A DNA stretch of 64,000 bases from positions 372,001 to 436,000 of the forward strand of contig CP060768.1 of assembly GCA_023205875.1 (NCBI GenBank), given 5' to 3'. The notes beneath the pieces were generated by a model. The model was not told the origin of the DNA, made no database searches, and saw nothing but the letters and a program-made list of their open reading frames with translations. This document shows, piece after piece, positions 1 to 10,671 of the stretch; positions within the stretch are counted from its first letter, which is position 1, and each line of letters opens with the position of its first letter. Both the position numbers and the translations under genes were made by a program. Origin of the DNA: Chloropicon primus. Taxonomy: Eukaryota; Chlorophyta; Chloropicophyceae; Chloropicales; Chloropicaceae.

Positions 1-2621
1 TTCAAACGTGGGATCAGCTCAGAGGCATGTCAAGGCGCCACTCTGGAGTCTGCATCGCGTTTGCTGAGCTGGACGGCTTCACAGAGTTCTCTGCCCAGGT
101 GTCTCCCCCGCGGGTGATGGAGTACCTCTGCGACCTCTTTCTGACCTTCGATGGATTGTGCGATGACTATGACGTGTACAAGGTGGAGACTGTGGGAGAC
201 CAGTATGTGGCCGCCGTCGGTGTTGTCACGGGAAAAATGCACAACGAAGAAGTGCGCGAAGATGAGGATGGGGAAGGCTTCGGTGCGCTGAGAAGGTCTG
301 TGAACGTCTCTGTCAAGGACGCTTCCAAATTCAACACCGAGCAGATTCTTGGATTCTCAAAGGCCATTATCGACGGGTCACGACTAGTCAATGTTCCCGA
401 GGGAGCAGACACACACCCTCGTTTGCGCGTAAGTACCAACCTCTGAGGCGACGACCTGAGGCAACCTTGCGCTGACTCCTGTTTGCTTCATTTCCTTCAG
501 GTTGGCATCCACGTAGGCCCTTGCATGAGCGGGATCGTCGGCCAACGGAACTTTCGGTTCTGCCTGTTCGGCGACACAATGAACACAGCAGCGAGGATGG
601 AGCAGAAAGGCGAGCCTGATTGCATCCACGCGACGCAGGATGTAGTCGATCTCGTTCCTCACGCTTCTTGGGAGAAGCTACAAAGGATGGAAGTCAAGGG
701 CAAGGGCGTCATGCAAACGTATTTGCTTCGGTCGAACAAGGAAATCCTCACGGATAGCAGACCTCTTACGGCGCAAGATGCTTTCCTTGCAAGCCCCTTG
801 ATTCACAGGATTGCCTCGTTTGGAACAGGGACGAGTGCTTGGACCTCGACCAATACTGCCGAATCCTTTCGAGTTGGGTCTTACCAAGACATTCAGCCCG
901 TGACCAGCGAAGTGTATAGCGAGCACACCTTTTGCTTTGGTCTGTTCTTCCGTAAGGCTAGGGTAGAGAAATGCTTTTTGGACGCCCTTGCCAGATCGGA
1001 TAAGAACATGGTTTACGCCGGCTACCTCTTGTATGTTGTGGTGCTTCTGTCCAACTATATTTACGGGTATTTCCGTTTTTATGTGGTGTGCGATGACATA
1101 GGGACGCTGGATTCTATGGAATCTTTCAACGAAGGCTTGGATAGCTTGGCGTGCTTGTATTACTTGGGTAGTGACCCCTTCTTGTCCCAGAACAATAGTG
1201 CCAGCACGATGACATCGTATAAGAACATCGTGCGAGCCTCAGCATTCAATCTGACTCCAGGGAGCGCGGCTCTTCTCCTTGGACTCGTTGTGTTGGGCTG
1301 CGCATCTCACTTTTACATCCACAAATCGCGTAGGTTCGTTCACAAGTATTGGGCACTTCTCAACGTATGGGTGTTCTACCTGATGTTGTATGGGAGCATG
1401 CTGGGCACAACAATCCTTACCAAGAGGAAAGATTCGTCCACCTCCCAGTGGACAGAGGCTCTCTGGTTCATATCCGTGACAATGGATACTCTGCAAACTG
1501 TGTTCGCTCGATCTGGCTTCCCCATGCATTTCATTTTCCTCATGATTGGGAGCGGCATAACTCTGGGCTGGGGGATGACGGAGCTTGCGAAGGTGAAAGA
1601 GGCTAGTTTCAGCGACAAAAATGGCGATAATCAGTGGATTGGGAGCCTCGACATTCAGGCTGGGCTTGCTCCAACAAGGAGTACCTCCAGCGTCATTCAA
1701 CTTGCTTTCTTTCTTTTGTGCTTCAATGTCATTTTGGTCATTGGAGCTTACCAGGAGGACATCTCGAACAGAAAAAGGTTTTTGCAGAGCATGCTCTTAC
1801 TCAGGCAGCAGGACGAGATTATCGCTCAGAAGAGGAAGACGGAGAAGCTGCAGAAGAGCTTCCTGGAAAGCATCCTTCCTTCAAATCTTGTGGAGCAGCT
1901 GCAAGAGGAAGACAGGTCTGCCCTCTCCTTGTCCCAAAGGCACATAGGCGTCAGCATCCTTTACGCTGACCTCGTTGGGTTCACCGCATTCTGCAAGCAG
2001 GTCGACCCTTTTGAGGTTATGGTCTTCCTCAATAGCTTGTTCCGCGTCTTTGATGACTTCTGCGACCTCTTTGGTGTGTACAAGGTCGAGACTGTGGGCG
2101 ACTGTTACGTTGCAAGCGTTGGAGTCGCCACCGGAAGAATGATTTCCCAGAGGGTGGATGCCACAGACTCCACGCGAGAGTACTCCATCGATTTCGTGGA
2201 CAGTTACTCCAGAAGTTTCAGCACCAGCGCCAGCATCTCACTTGTCAAGGACGCGGCCCGCAGTAACACCAGGAGCCTCGTTGGCTTCGCCAAGGCCATG
2301 CTGCTGGGATCGAGGAAGGTCATGAAGCCTGTGGTGGGTCAGCCGGCCACTTTGAGAATCGGCTTGCACTCTGGCTCCTGCATCAGTGGGGTGGTGGGCA
2401 GTCGAAACATCAAGTACTGCCTCCTTGGGACGGATGTCGTGACCGCGGCCATGATGGAGCACGAGGGAGCTCCCGATCGTATCCACGCCTCTCAGGCCGT
2501 CGTTGACGACGTTCCGGAGGAAGAGTGGGAAATCTTCAAGCTCGTCGAGGACAGGGACGGAAATAAACTCCAGACTTACTTCCTCAAATCAATCCAGCCT
2601 GTGAGAGAAGACACTTGTTGA
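1..2621 (+). CDS. Two-domain membrane guanylyl/adenylyl cyclase, 5' partial
   Basis: Exons 1-428 and 501-2621 are joined by a 72-bp phase-0 GT-AG intron. The frame is open to the window edge, so the N-terminus lies outside. Order seen: class III cyclase domain 1, about six hydrophobic helices (around 1000-1760), a short coiled coil, class III domain 2, stop. Domain 1 keeps the Asn/Arg motif (GDTMNTAARME), but its first metal site reads FAELDGF instead of FADxxGF. Domain 2 has both metal aspartates (YADLVGF, VETVGD), but its Asn/Arg motif is altered to GTDVVTAAMME. Both domains have Glu in KVETVGD, and domain 1 has Cys before LFGDT, the purine-selecting pair usual in guanylyl cyclases; cGMP production is inferred. 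The domains look complementary, as in mammalian adenylyl cyclase C1/C2. An A/T-rich stretch with AATAAA-like sequence lies at about 2676-2690. Confidence 0.85.
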
Positions 2622-3067
2622 ACAACGAATGATAGGCTTTATCATCAGAAACTATTTAATCAAGCTAAATCAAGCGAATAAAATAAAAGCACTTTTCCTC
2701 ACTCACCGCTGAAGTTGCTGCCCCCACCTCCAAACTCAAACAAGTGGAACTCGCGTGGGGAACTCTCGTGCACCTCTCTTCTCATCTTCTCATCTCTCTC
2801 AGGACGTTGTGTTTGGTTTGCTGAAGCCAATGCCAATCCTCCTCCTTGGCCGTGGCAGATTTTGCTGATGAGGGAGGGGTGACTCGTAACTCGGAGGATG
2901 GGCATGACCGAGGGCGAGTCATGCATGCATTGGCAGCGTGACATAGGGGATCCATCCGGCTGCCAGAATCGAGACGACGCTGGCGACGACCGCTGCCCCA
3001 AACCACTAAGCAGTACCACACGAGCCCAAACGTTTTAGACAAGAATGAAGTCGAGCGCTGCGAAGCT
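2622..3067 (+). promoter_or_regulatory. Upstream region of beta-lactamase-like copy 1
   Basis: From about 2691 this is the repeat unit's 5' region, shared with copies 2 and 3. Its middle part (about 2845-2950) differs from the other copies: it has a GTGACTCGTAACTC-containing block and lacks the segment rich in CATGGGCATG that copies 2 and 3 carry. Core promoter elements were not identified. Confidence 0.5.
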
Positions 3068-4546
3068 ATGTCGCTCCTGGTCCTGGCCCTGGCCCTGTCG
3101 TTGTCGTGCCTTGGCTCGTCGGCTTTGGCCGCCAATGAGACCGACCCTTCATCCGCCGCGCTGCCTCCTGCGAGCGGGACCATGTCCCAGGAGGAACAGC
3201 TGGCGCAGCTCAGTTCGGTGTTTGCGTCTCTCGTCCAGCAAGGATCCGATGTTGTGATGGGAAGGAAGGCGAAAGTCGGCCAGGCGTGCACCGCGGAGTA
3301 CCCCCCGAGCTCCTTCCCCGCCACTGAGGACGGCCTCGTGGAGATGGTGGAGAACTACACGAGGTGCTTCTCTGATAAGCTCGGGTTCCCTATTGCCACC
3401 GGGTACCGAGGACCCCTCGCCGAGGAGGAGGCCATCTTCACCACCCACAAGCCCGCGTCCAACTGGACCGGGATCAGCGAGGGTCAGCTCGTGCCCTCCG
3501 GCTCCGTGATGAAGAGCTTCTTGGGCGTGGCGGCCTTCAACGTTCTCAACAGCACCGAGGGCGCCGTGACTTGGGACACCCCAATGTACCCCTTCGTGAA
3601 TCGCGTGCTCTCCCGGGACTTCAACACGAGCTTGGACGAGCTCTTTGATGACAAGCGCATCAAGGACGTGACCATTCAGCAGCTCCTGTCGATGGAATCC
3701 GGCCTCAAAGACTACAGCGAAGACATGGCGCCAGAGTTCATCGGTTATGGCCCGGGGAACACCCAGGAAGCAAGCTTCACTCCCATTGAGTACATTGACA
3801 ACATGATCCAGACCTGGGGGAACAAGCTGAGCTGCGATCCGGGAACCTGTTACTACTATTCAAGCAACGGTTTTGCGTTTGCAGGCATGATGCTGGTCGA
3901 CATCTTGGGTTTGGACTCGTGGAAGGATTTGGACATTCTGGAGCTCGCGTTTCAATCAAACCCGGGGCTCAAGTCGGAGTTCAACAACACGGTTGCTTCA
4001 ACCCCCAACAAGTTGTGCTCCGAGTACGGGCAGCTCCCCGATGGCAGCAACAGGGTTGTCAACCAGTGGAGTGAAAATGGCACAAATTTGTATGACTATG
4101 ACTGCTTGGATGGGTGGGCGTTCGGAAACCTCATGATCGACGCCCCAGACACCGCGAGCTGGTTCTGGCACCTCTACGGGTTGAGAGATATCCTGGGCAC
4201 GGAGGACGTGGACCTGATGCTCACCCCGACCAACACGTCTTCCACTTACGGTCTTGCTTCCGAAATCAATGCAATGCAGGGGCAGGGAAAATTGAACAAC
4301 CGGTACTCGTGGGCTGGACACCAGGGGACGGACTGGGGCTCCTCCAACAGTGGAGCTGGTCTCTTCATGCCGAATGCGAAGGACAACGGCAAAGAGAGGG
4401 CGTTTGCCCTGTCCTTGACGCAGAACGACCTTTCCATCCACGGACAAGACGATTTTGCTCAGACAACTTCGCTGACGAGGGCCTCCACCGTCTACTTGGC
4501 GAACGCGATCATACAGCTCCTGGAGAAGAACTTTGAGGACAGCTAA
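3068..4546 (+). CDS. Secreted beta-lactamase-like serine hydrolase, copy 1
   Basis: 492 aa, no intron. A signal peptide (SLLVLALALSLSCLGSSALA) is followed by a beta-lactamase/transpeptidase-like domain (PF00144 family). The catalytic SxxK is SVMK in PSGSVMKSF, the Tyr motif is in CYYYSSNGF, LLSMESGLKDY matches the family's LLSHTSGLPDY region, and HQG replaces the KTG box. Several N-x-S/T sites fit secretion. Compared with copy 2, one base is missing just before the start, so the upstream ATG at 3045 is out of frame and translation should begin at 3068; the signal peptide survives. Family members act as esterases, peptidases or lactamases, so the substrate cannot be told from sequence. Confidence 0.88.
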   Translation: MSLLVLALALSLSCLGSSALAANETDPSSAALPPASGTMSQEEQLAQLSSVFASLVQQGSDVVMGRKAKVGQACTAEYPPSSFPATEDGLVEMVENYTRCFSDKLGFPIATGYRGPLAEEEAIFTTHKPASNWTGISEGQLVPSGSVMKSFLGVAAFNVLNSTEGAVTWDTPMYPFVNRVLSRDFNTSLDELFDDKRIKDVTIQQLLSMESGLKDYSEDMAPEFIGYGPGNTQEASFTPIEYIDNMIQTWGNKLSCDPGTCYYYSSNGFAFAGMMLVDILGLDSWKDLDILELAFQSNPGLKSEFNNTVASTPNKLCSEYGQLPDGSNRVVNQWSENGTNLYDYDCLDGWAFGNLMIDAPDTASWFWHLYGLRDILGTEDVDLMLTPTNTSSTYGLASEINAMQGQGKLNNRYSWAGHQGTDWGSSNSGAGLFMPNAKDNGKERAFALSLTQNDLSIHGQDDFAQTTSLTRASTVYLANAIIQLLEKNFEDS

Positions 4547-5000
4547 TCGGAACTCCTGAGAGCAACGAGTGATTCCAATCATTATTGAGAACAATATTTA
4601 CTGAGATTAATTAGAAAACACTTTTCCTCACTCACCGCTGAAGTTGCTGCCCCCACCTCCAAACTCAAACAAGTGGAACTCGCGTGGGGAACTCTCGTGC
4701 ACCTCTCTTCTCATCTTCTCATCTCTCTCAGGACGTTGTGTTTGGTTTGCTGAAGCCAATGCCAATCCTCCTCCTCCTATGGGCATGACCGAGGGCGAGT
4801 CATGCATGCATTGGCAGCGTGACATCGACGGAGACCGGAGACCGATGGGGGACGAGCCCATCATGGGCATGGGGAGACATGTGCCCATGGTATGCGGAAT
4901 AGGGGATCCATCCGGCTGCCAGAATCGAGACGACGCTGGCGACGACCGCTGCCCCAAACCACTAAGCAGTACCACACGAGCCCAAACGTTTTAGACAAGA
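4547..5000 (+). promoter_or_regulatory. Intergenic/promoter unit of copy 2
   Basis: Nearly identical to 6504-6957 and partly to 2691-3067. It holds the 3' end of copy 1 (A/T-rich, about 4575-4620) and a C/T-rich upstream stretch. A CATGGGCATGGGG-rich segment (about 4855-4895) is present before copies 2 and 3 but not copy 1. No clear TATA box was seen. Confidence 0.5.
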
Positions 5001-6503
5001 ATGAAGTCGAGCGCTGCGAAGCACATGTCGCTCCTGGTCCTGGCCCTGGCCCTGTCGTTGTCGTGCCTTGGCTCGTCGGCTTTGGCCGCCAATGAGACCG
5101 ACCCTTCATCCGCCGCGCTGCCTCCTGCGAGCGGGACCATGTCCGAGGAGGAAGAGTTGGCGGAGCTCAGCTCGGTGTTTATGCCTATTGTAAAGGAAGG
5201 ATCCGATGTTGTGATGGGAAGGAAGGCGAAAGTCGGCCAGGCGTGCACCGCGGAGTACCCCCCGAGCTCCTTCCCCGCCACTGAGGACGGCCTCGTGGAG
5301 ATGGTGGAGAACTACACGAGGTGCTTCTCTGATAAGCTCGGGTTCCCTATTGCCACCGGGTACCGAGGACCCCTCGCCGAGGAGGAGGCCATCTTCACCA
5401 CCCACAAGCCCGCGTCCAACTGGACCGGGATCAGCGAGGGTCAGCTCGTGCCCTCCGGCTCCGTGATGAAGAGCTTCTTGGGCGTGGCGGCCTTCAACGT
5501 TCTCAACAGCACCGAGGGCGCCGTGACTTGGGACACCCCAATGTACCCCTTCGTGAATCGCGTGCTCTCCCGGGACTTCAACACGAGCTTGGACGAGCTC
5601 TTTGATGACAAGCGCATCAAGGACGTGACCATTCAGCAGCTCCTGTCGATGGAATCCGGCCTCAAAGACTACAGCGAAGACATGGCGCCAGAGTTCATCG
5701 GTTATGGCCCGGGGAACACCCAGGAAGCAAGCTTCACTCCCATTGAGTACATTGACAACATGATCCAGACCTGGGGGAACAAGCTGAGCTGCGATCCGGG
5801 AACCTGTTACTACTATTCAAGCAACGGTTTTGCGTTTGCAGGCATGATGCTGGTCGACATCTTGGGTTTGGACTCGTGGAAGGATTTGGACATTCTGGAG
5901 CTCGCGTTTCAATCAAACCCGGGGCTCAAGTCGGAGTTCAACAACACGGTTGCTTCAACCCCCAACAAGTTGTGCTCCGAGTACGGGCAGCTCCCCGATG
6001 GCAGCAACAGGGTTGTCAACCAGTGGAGTGAAAATGGCACAAATTTGTATGACTATGACTGCTTGGATGGGTGGGCGTTCGGAAACCTCATGATCGACGC
6101 CCCAGACACCGCGAGCTGGTTCTGGCACCTCTACGGGTTGAGAGATATCCTGGGCACGGAGGACGTGGACCTGATGCTCACCCCGACCAACACGTCTTCC
6201 ACTTACGGTCTTGCTTCCGAAATCAATTCAATGCAGTGGCAGGGAAATTTGAACAACCGGTACTCGTGGGCTGGACACATGGGGACGGACTGGGGCTCCT
6301 CCAACAATGGAGCTGGTCTCTTCATGCCGAATGCGAAGGACAACGGCAAAGAGAGGGCGTTTGCCCTGTCCTTGACGCAGAACGACCTTTCCATCCACGG
6401 AGAAGACGATTTTGCTCAGACAACTTCGCTGACGAGGGCCTCCACCGTCTACTTGGCGAACGCGATCATACAGCTCCTGGAGAAGAACTTTGAGGACAGC
6501 TAA
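5001..6503 (+). CDS. Secreted beta-lactamase-like serine hydrolase, copy 2
   Basis: 500 aa, intact; the only copy with both the full 5' end (MKSSAAKHMSLL) and an unbroken frame. Same catalytic motifs as copy 1 (SVMK, YSSNGF, with HMG for HQG). It is a mosaic: just after the signal peptide it matches copy 3 (SEEEELAELSSVFMPIVKEG), the next stretch (SDVVMGRKAKVGQ) matches copy 1, and the C-terminal part (SMQWQGNLNN, HMGTDW, GEDDF) matches copy 3. The rest is almost identical in all copies. This suggests gene conversion within the array. Confidence 0.9.
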   Translation: MKSSAAKHMSLLVLALALSLSCLGSSALAANETDPSSAALPPASGTMSEEEELAELSSVFMPIVKEGSDVVMGRKAKVGQACTAEYPPSSFPATEDGLVEMVENYTRCFSDKLGFPIATGYRGPLAEEEAIFTTHKPASNWTGISEGQLVPSGSVMKSFLGVAAFNVLNSTEGAVTWDTPMYPFVNRVLSRDFNTSLDELFDDKRIKDVTIQQLLSMESGLKDYSEDMAPEFIGYGPGNTQEASFTPIEYIDNMIQTWGNKLSCDPGTCYYYSSNGFAFAGMMLVDILGLDSWKDLDILELAFQSNPGLKSEFNNTVASTPNKLCSEYGQLPDGSNRVVNQWSENGTNLYDYDCLDGWAFGNLMIDAPDTASWFWHLYGLRDILGTEDVDLMLTPTNTSSTYGLASEINSMQWQGNLNNRYSWAGHMGTDWGSSNNGAGLFMPNAKDNGKERAFALSLTQNDLSIHGEDDFAQTTSLTRASTVYLANAIIQLLEKNFEDS

Positions 6504-6957
6504 TCGGAACTCCTGAGAGCAACGAGTGATTCCAATCATTATTGAGAACAATATTTAATGAGATTAATTAGAAAACACTTTTCCTCACTCACCGCTGAAG
6601 TTGCTGCCCCCACCTCCAAACTCAAACAAGTGGAACTCGCGTGGGGAACTCTCGTGCACCTCTCTTCTCATCTTCTCATCTCTCTCAGGACGTTGTGTTT
6701 GGTTTGCTGAAGCCAATGCCAATCCTCCTCCTCCTATGGGCATGACCGAGGGCGAGTCATGCATGCATTGGCAGCGTGACATCGACGGAGACCGGAGACC
6801 GATGGGGGACGAGCCCATCATGGGCATGGGGAGACATGTGCCCATGGTATGCGGAATAGGGGATCCATCCGGCTGCCAGAATCGAGACGACGCTGGCGAC
6901 GACCGCTGCCCCAAACCACTAAGCAGTACCACACGAGCCCAAACGTTTTAGACAAGA
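6504..6957 (+). promoter_or_regulatory. Intergenic/promoter unit of copy 3
   Basis: Almost identical to 4547-5000, including the CATGGGCATGGGG-rich segment. The 3' end of copy 2 is A/T-rich at about 6530-6575. Confidence 0.5.
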
Positions 6958-8459
6958 ATGAAGTCGAGCGCTGCGAAGCACATGTCGCTCCTGGTCCTGG
7001 CCCTGGCCCTGTCGTTGTCGTGCCTTGGCTCGTCGGCTTTGGCCGCCAATGAGACCGACCCTTCATCCGCCGCGCTGCCTCCTGCGAGCGGGACCATGTC
7101 CGAGGAGGAAGAGTTGGCGGAGCTCAGCTCGGTGTTCATGCCTATTGTAAAGGAAGGATCCAATGCTTTCAAGGCAATGAAGGATGAGGTCGGTAAGAAG
7201 TGCACCGCGGAGTACCCCCCGAGCTCCTTCCCCGCCACTGAGGACGGCCTCGTGGAGATGGTGGAGAACTACACGAGGTGCTTCTCTGATAAGCTCGGGT
7301 TCCCTATTGCCACCGGGTACCGAGGACCCCTCGCCGAGGAGGAGGCCATCTTCACCACCCGCAAGCCCGCGTCCAACTGGACCGGGATCAGCGAGGGTCA
7401 GCTCGTGCCCTCCGGCTCCGTGATGAAGAGCTTCTTGGGCGTGGCGGCCTTCAACGTTCTCAACAGCACCGAGGGCGCCGTGACTTGGGACACCCTAATG
7501 TACCCCTTCGTGAATCGCGTGCTCTCCCGGGACTTCAACACGAGCTTGGACGAGCTCTTTGATGACAAGCGCATCAAGGACGTGACCATTCAGCAGCTCC
7601 TGTCGATGACCTCCGGCCTCCAGGACTACGGCGAAGACATGGCGCCAGAGTTCATCGGTTATGGCCCGGGGAACACCCAGGAAGCAAGCTTCACTCCCAT
7701 TGAGTACATTGACAACATGATCCAGACCTGGGGAACAAGCTGAAATGTGATCCGGGAACCTGCCACTACTATTCAAGCAACGGTTTTGCGTTTGCAGGCA
7801 TGATGCTGGTCGACATCTTGGGTTTGGACTCGTGGAAGGATTTGGACATTCTGGAGCTCGCGTTTCAATCAAACCCGGGGCTCAAGTCGGAGTTCAACAA
7901 CACGGTTGCTTCAACCCCCAACAAGTTGTGCTCCGAGTACGGGCAGCTCCCCGATGGCAGCAACAGGGTTGTCAGCCAGTGGAGTGAAAATGGCACAAAT
8001 TTGTATGACTATGACTGTTTCGATGGGTGGGCGTTCGGAAACCTCATGATCGACGCCCCAGACACCGCGAGCTGGTTCTGGCACCTCTACGGGTTGAGAG
8101 ATATCCTGGGCACGGAGGACGTGGACCTGATGCTCACCCCGACCAACACGTCTTCCACTTACGGTCTTGCTTCCGAAATCAATTCAATGCAGTGGCAGGG
8201 AAATTTGAACAACCGGTACTCGTGGGCTGGACACATGGGGACGGACTGGGGCTCCTCCAACAATGGAGCTGGTCTCTTCATGCCGAATGCGAAGGACAAC
8301 GGCAAAGAGAGGGCGTTTGCCCTGTCCTTGACGCAGAACGACCTTTCCATCCACGGAGAAGACGATTTTGCTCAGACAACTTCGCTGACGAGGGCCTCCA
8401 CCGTCTACTTGGCGAACGCGATCATACAGCTCCTGGAGAAGAACTTTGAGGACAGCTAA
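6958..8459 (+). pseudogene. Beta-lactamase-like hydrolase copy 3, frame-broken
   Basis: The 5' half reads as in copy 2 to residue 261 (7743); the rest continues in another frame from about 7745 to 8459. The difference from copies 1 and 2 is a G-run of four at 7730-7733 where they have five. All catalytic motifs are present across the two parts, and the rest of the sequence shows no decay, so this is either a very young pseudogene or a consensus error at a homopolymer. The block after the signal peptide (NAFKAMKDEVGKK) is unique to this copy. Confidence 0.8.
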
Positions 8460-8568
8460 TCGGAACAACCCTTACCCAGGGCCCTCCCTGGCTGGGCAAC
8501 GAATGGTGCCTATCATTATTGAACATAAGAACATATTTAATGAACCCCTATTTAATCAAGCTAGCTAA

Positions 8569-8714
8569 TCAAGAAAACACTTCTCCTCACCGAGTGTTAT
8601 AACCTCCATCTCCAAACTCCAACTCGTGGAACTCTCGTGGACAATCTCGTGCACCTCTCTTGTCCTCTTCTCCTCGCTCGTGAGGTTTGCTTAAGCCAAT
8701 CCTCTCGTCGTCCT
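8569..8714 (+). repeat. Diverged remnant of the array's 5' region
   Basis: AAAACACTTCTCCTCACC, CCTCCATCTCCAAACTCCAA and TCTCGTGCACCTCTCTT follow the same order as in the unit's upstream region, with many substitutions. No fourth hydrolase follows. Just before it, at about 8474-8492, lies a perfect hairpin (CCAGGG-CCCT-CCCTGG) absent from the other units. Confidence 0.75.
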
Positions 8715-9279
8715 CCCTTTCTTGGTCTTCTGACTTCATAAGACAGAACACTCCGATCCAATCCACCCCAGCACTGTGGTTTCCACTCCAATGGTCTCTT
8801 GTCAAGTTTTCCAACCCTTCCCCAAGGGAATCGAACAACCCACCTCGTTGTCCTTCTCCTTCTCCTTCTCCTTCTCCTTCTCCTTCTCCTTCGTCTTATC
8901 CTTTCCCTTTGCCTTTGCCTTTCCCTTTTCAGTCGGCTGGACACGTCTCAAGCAGCTGGGAGTTCTCGAGGGCTCAGAACTCAAACCTGCAGGACATCTG
9001 GTGGGCGAACAACCGAGCCGAGGAGGTGAGTGGAGTCTGTCGTGCAGAGGGAAGAGAAGGGGCGAGGGTGAGGAAGCGGTCTGGGCTCGTCCACTCGTGC
9101 TCTTTTCGTTTGACCCTCACCCCACCCCACCTCCCTCTGTCGAAAGAAACAACCGGGCGAGGAATGGAGGAACTAACCCATGACTTATTTGTGTCTTTGG
9201 ACAGGACGGCGAACGAGAACGAGAACGAGAACGAGAACAAGAGAGAGAGAGGAGCAGACGAGGACGAGCTTGAACAGTC
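8715..9279. other. Low-complexity region upstream of dioxygenase gene
   Basis: Contains a CTCCTT/TTCTCC tract at about 8850-8892 and a GAGAAC tract at about 9210-9240. Open frames here are compositional and none looks like a protein. It presumably holds the promoter and 5' UTR of the gene at 9280. Confidence 0.5.
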
Positions 9280-10487
9280 ATGGGAGGCGGTGGATCTGAT
9301 GTTGCACAGATGCCTGTGTTCGACTTGGAACCCTTCTTGGAGAAGTGTATTCTCAAGGGCGAAGAGCCAGACGAGGCTCTCAAGAAGCAGTGCGAGGAGC
9401 TCGCACAGTGTCTGAAAGATACTTCTGCTCTCGTTGTGAAAGACCCTAGGTGCCCAAGCAACGACAACAACCAGTTCCTTGATATGATTGAGAGCTACTT
9501 CGCTCAAGAAGGTAGGAGCATCGGCAGTCGGTCCACTGCTGTGTGTCTCTGCATTTTTACTGACGACGACGACGACTTGCTTCTCGTTCTCGATGTTTTT
9601 TCTTCTTGAACTTGTTGCCAGACGACGAGAAGAAGAAGGATGAGAGGCCACACTTCCACTACCAAGTTGGGGTCACGCCGGAGGGAGTGGAAGTGCCTCG
9701 GTGCTCCATGGACCCAGCTTGTCTGAGTGACATCGCAAAGCAGCCTGAAGAGCACAGAGCCCATGTGCCCAAGGGAGCTGACCCAAAGTGGAGGTTCATG
9801 ACGAGGATTGGACCAAGGCCCACGGAGACAAAGTTCAAGGAGCTCAACGCTGAGCCTGTCTTGCCTGCCCACTTCCCTCAGTGGGAGGGCACTTGCAATA
9901 ACTGGGGCACAAAGATGCTTAACGCCCTCGAGGTCGTTGCGGAGATGTGCGCCGTTGGACTTGGCCTAGACAGGAAGGCTTTCGTCGAGAAGATGAAGAA
10001 CGCTCCTCACCTCCTCGCTCCAACGGGTTCCGACTTGGCAAAGTACCACGACATTGGAACCGTGTTTGCCGGGTACCACTACGACTTGAACTTCTTGACC
10101 ATCCACGGGAAGTCGAGGTTCCCTGGCCTCTACGTCTGGTTGAGAGACGGAAAGAGAATCCCGGTGAAGATGCCTGAAGGCTGCCTGTTGCTCCAGGCTG
10201 GAAAGCAGATCGAGTGGCTGACAGGTGGCGAGATCCTCGCGGGTATGCACGAGGTCGTGTTCTCGGATGCGACTAAGAATGCGGTAGCTAAGGCCAAGGA
10301 AGAAGGGAGGTCCATCTGGAGAGTGAGCAGCACGGTTTTCGGCCATATCGCCAGTGACGCTATCTTGGAGCCACTGGGCCGGTTTGCCACGGAGGAGGCC
10401 AACGCCAAGTACAAGCGCTGCTGTGCGGGAGACCAAGTTCAGGAGGAACTCGACACGATCAAGCTCAAGCCAAATGGTTTGGCGTAA
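9280..10487 (+). CDS. 2-oxoglutarate/Fe(II) dioxygenase, isopenicillin N synthase-like
   Basis: Exons 9280-9511 and 9622-10487, phase-1 intron of 110 bp; 365 aa. C-terminal double-stranded beta-helix features: HYD in GYHYDLNFLTIHG (HxD iron ligands), a distal His in AGMHEVV, and RVS in IWRVSST (the RxS that binds 2-oxoglutarate). The layout with a variable N-terminal half and LQAGKQIEWLTGG before the last His is typical of plant and fungal IPNS-like oxygenases. Substrate unknown. Tail-to-tail with the next gene. Confidence 0.85.
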
Positions 10488-10671
10488 ATAGGAGCGAGAT
10501 CGAATAACTTATCATCAGTATTTTTTCACTTATTTTTCAATACATATTTTCCTTTCAACAACAACGACGACGATGGGCGTTACGTGCGCCCCCCCCCCCC
10601 AAAAAAAAAAAAGAAGTACCTAAGAGGTAATAATACAGTTTATCAAAAACGCTTGTGAGTGCGCCCCTCAC
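10488..10671. other. Convergent 3' region with C-run/A-run junction
   Basis: About ten C followed by about twelve A around 10588-10612, a likely site of length error or slippage. The rest is A/T-rich 3' sequence for both flanking genes. Confidence 0.6.

Larger units (their letters stand above)
2691..8714 (+). repeat. Tandem gene array, unit about 1.96 kb, three copies plus 5' remnant
   Basis: The motif ACTTTTCCTC that opens each unit lies at 2691, 4620 and 6577, and the coding starts lie at 3068, 5001 and 6958. Units 2 and 3 are 1957 bp apart; unit 1 is 1929 bp because its promoter differs. A fourth, diverged 5' region is at 8569-8714. The sequence after copy 3 (about 8498-8575) resembles the 3' flank of the upstream cyclase (2622-2690), as expected at the edges of an array grown by unequal crossing-over. 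Confidence 0.92.

Noticed and set aside
8687-9415. 242-aa frame upstream of the dioxygenase
   Set aside because: Low-complexity translation from TTCTCC and GAGAAC tracts; it overlaps the true first exon in another frame.
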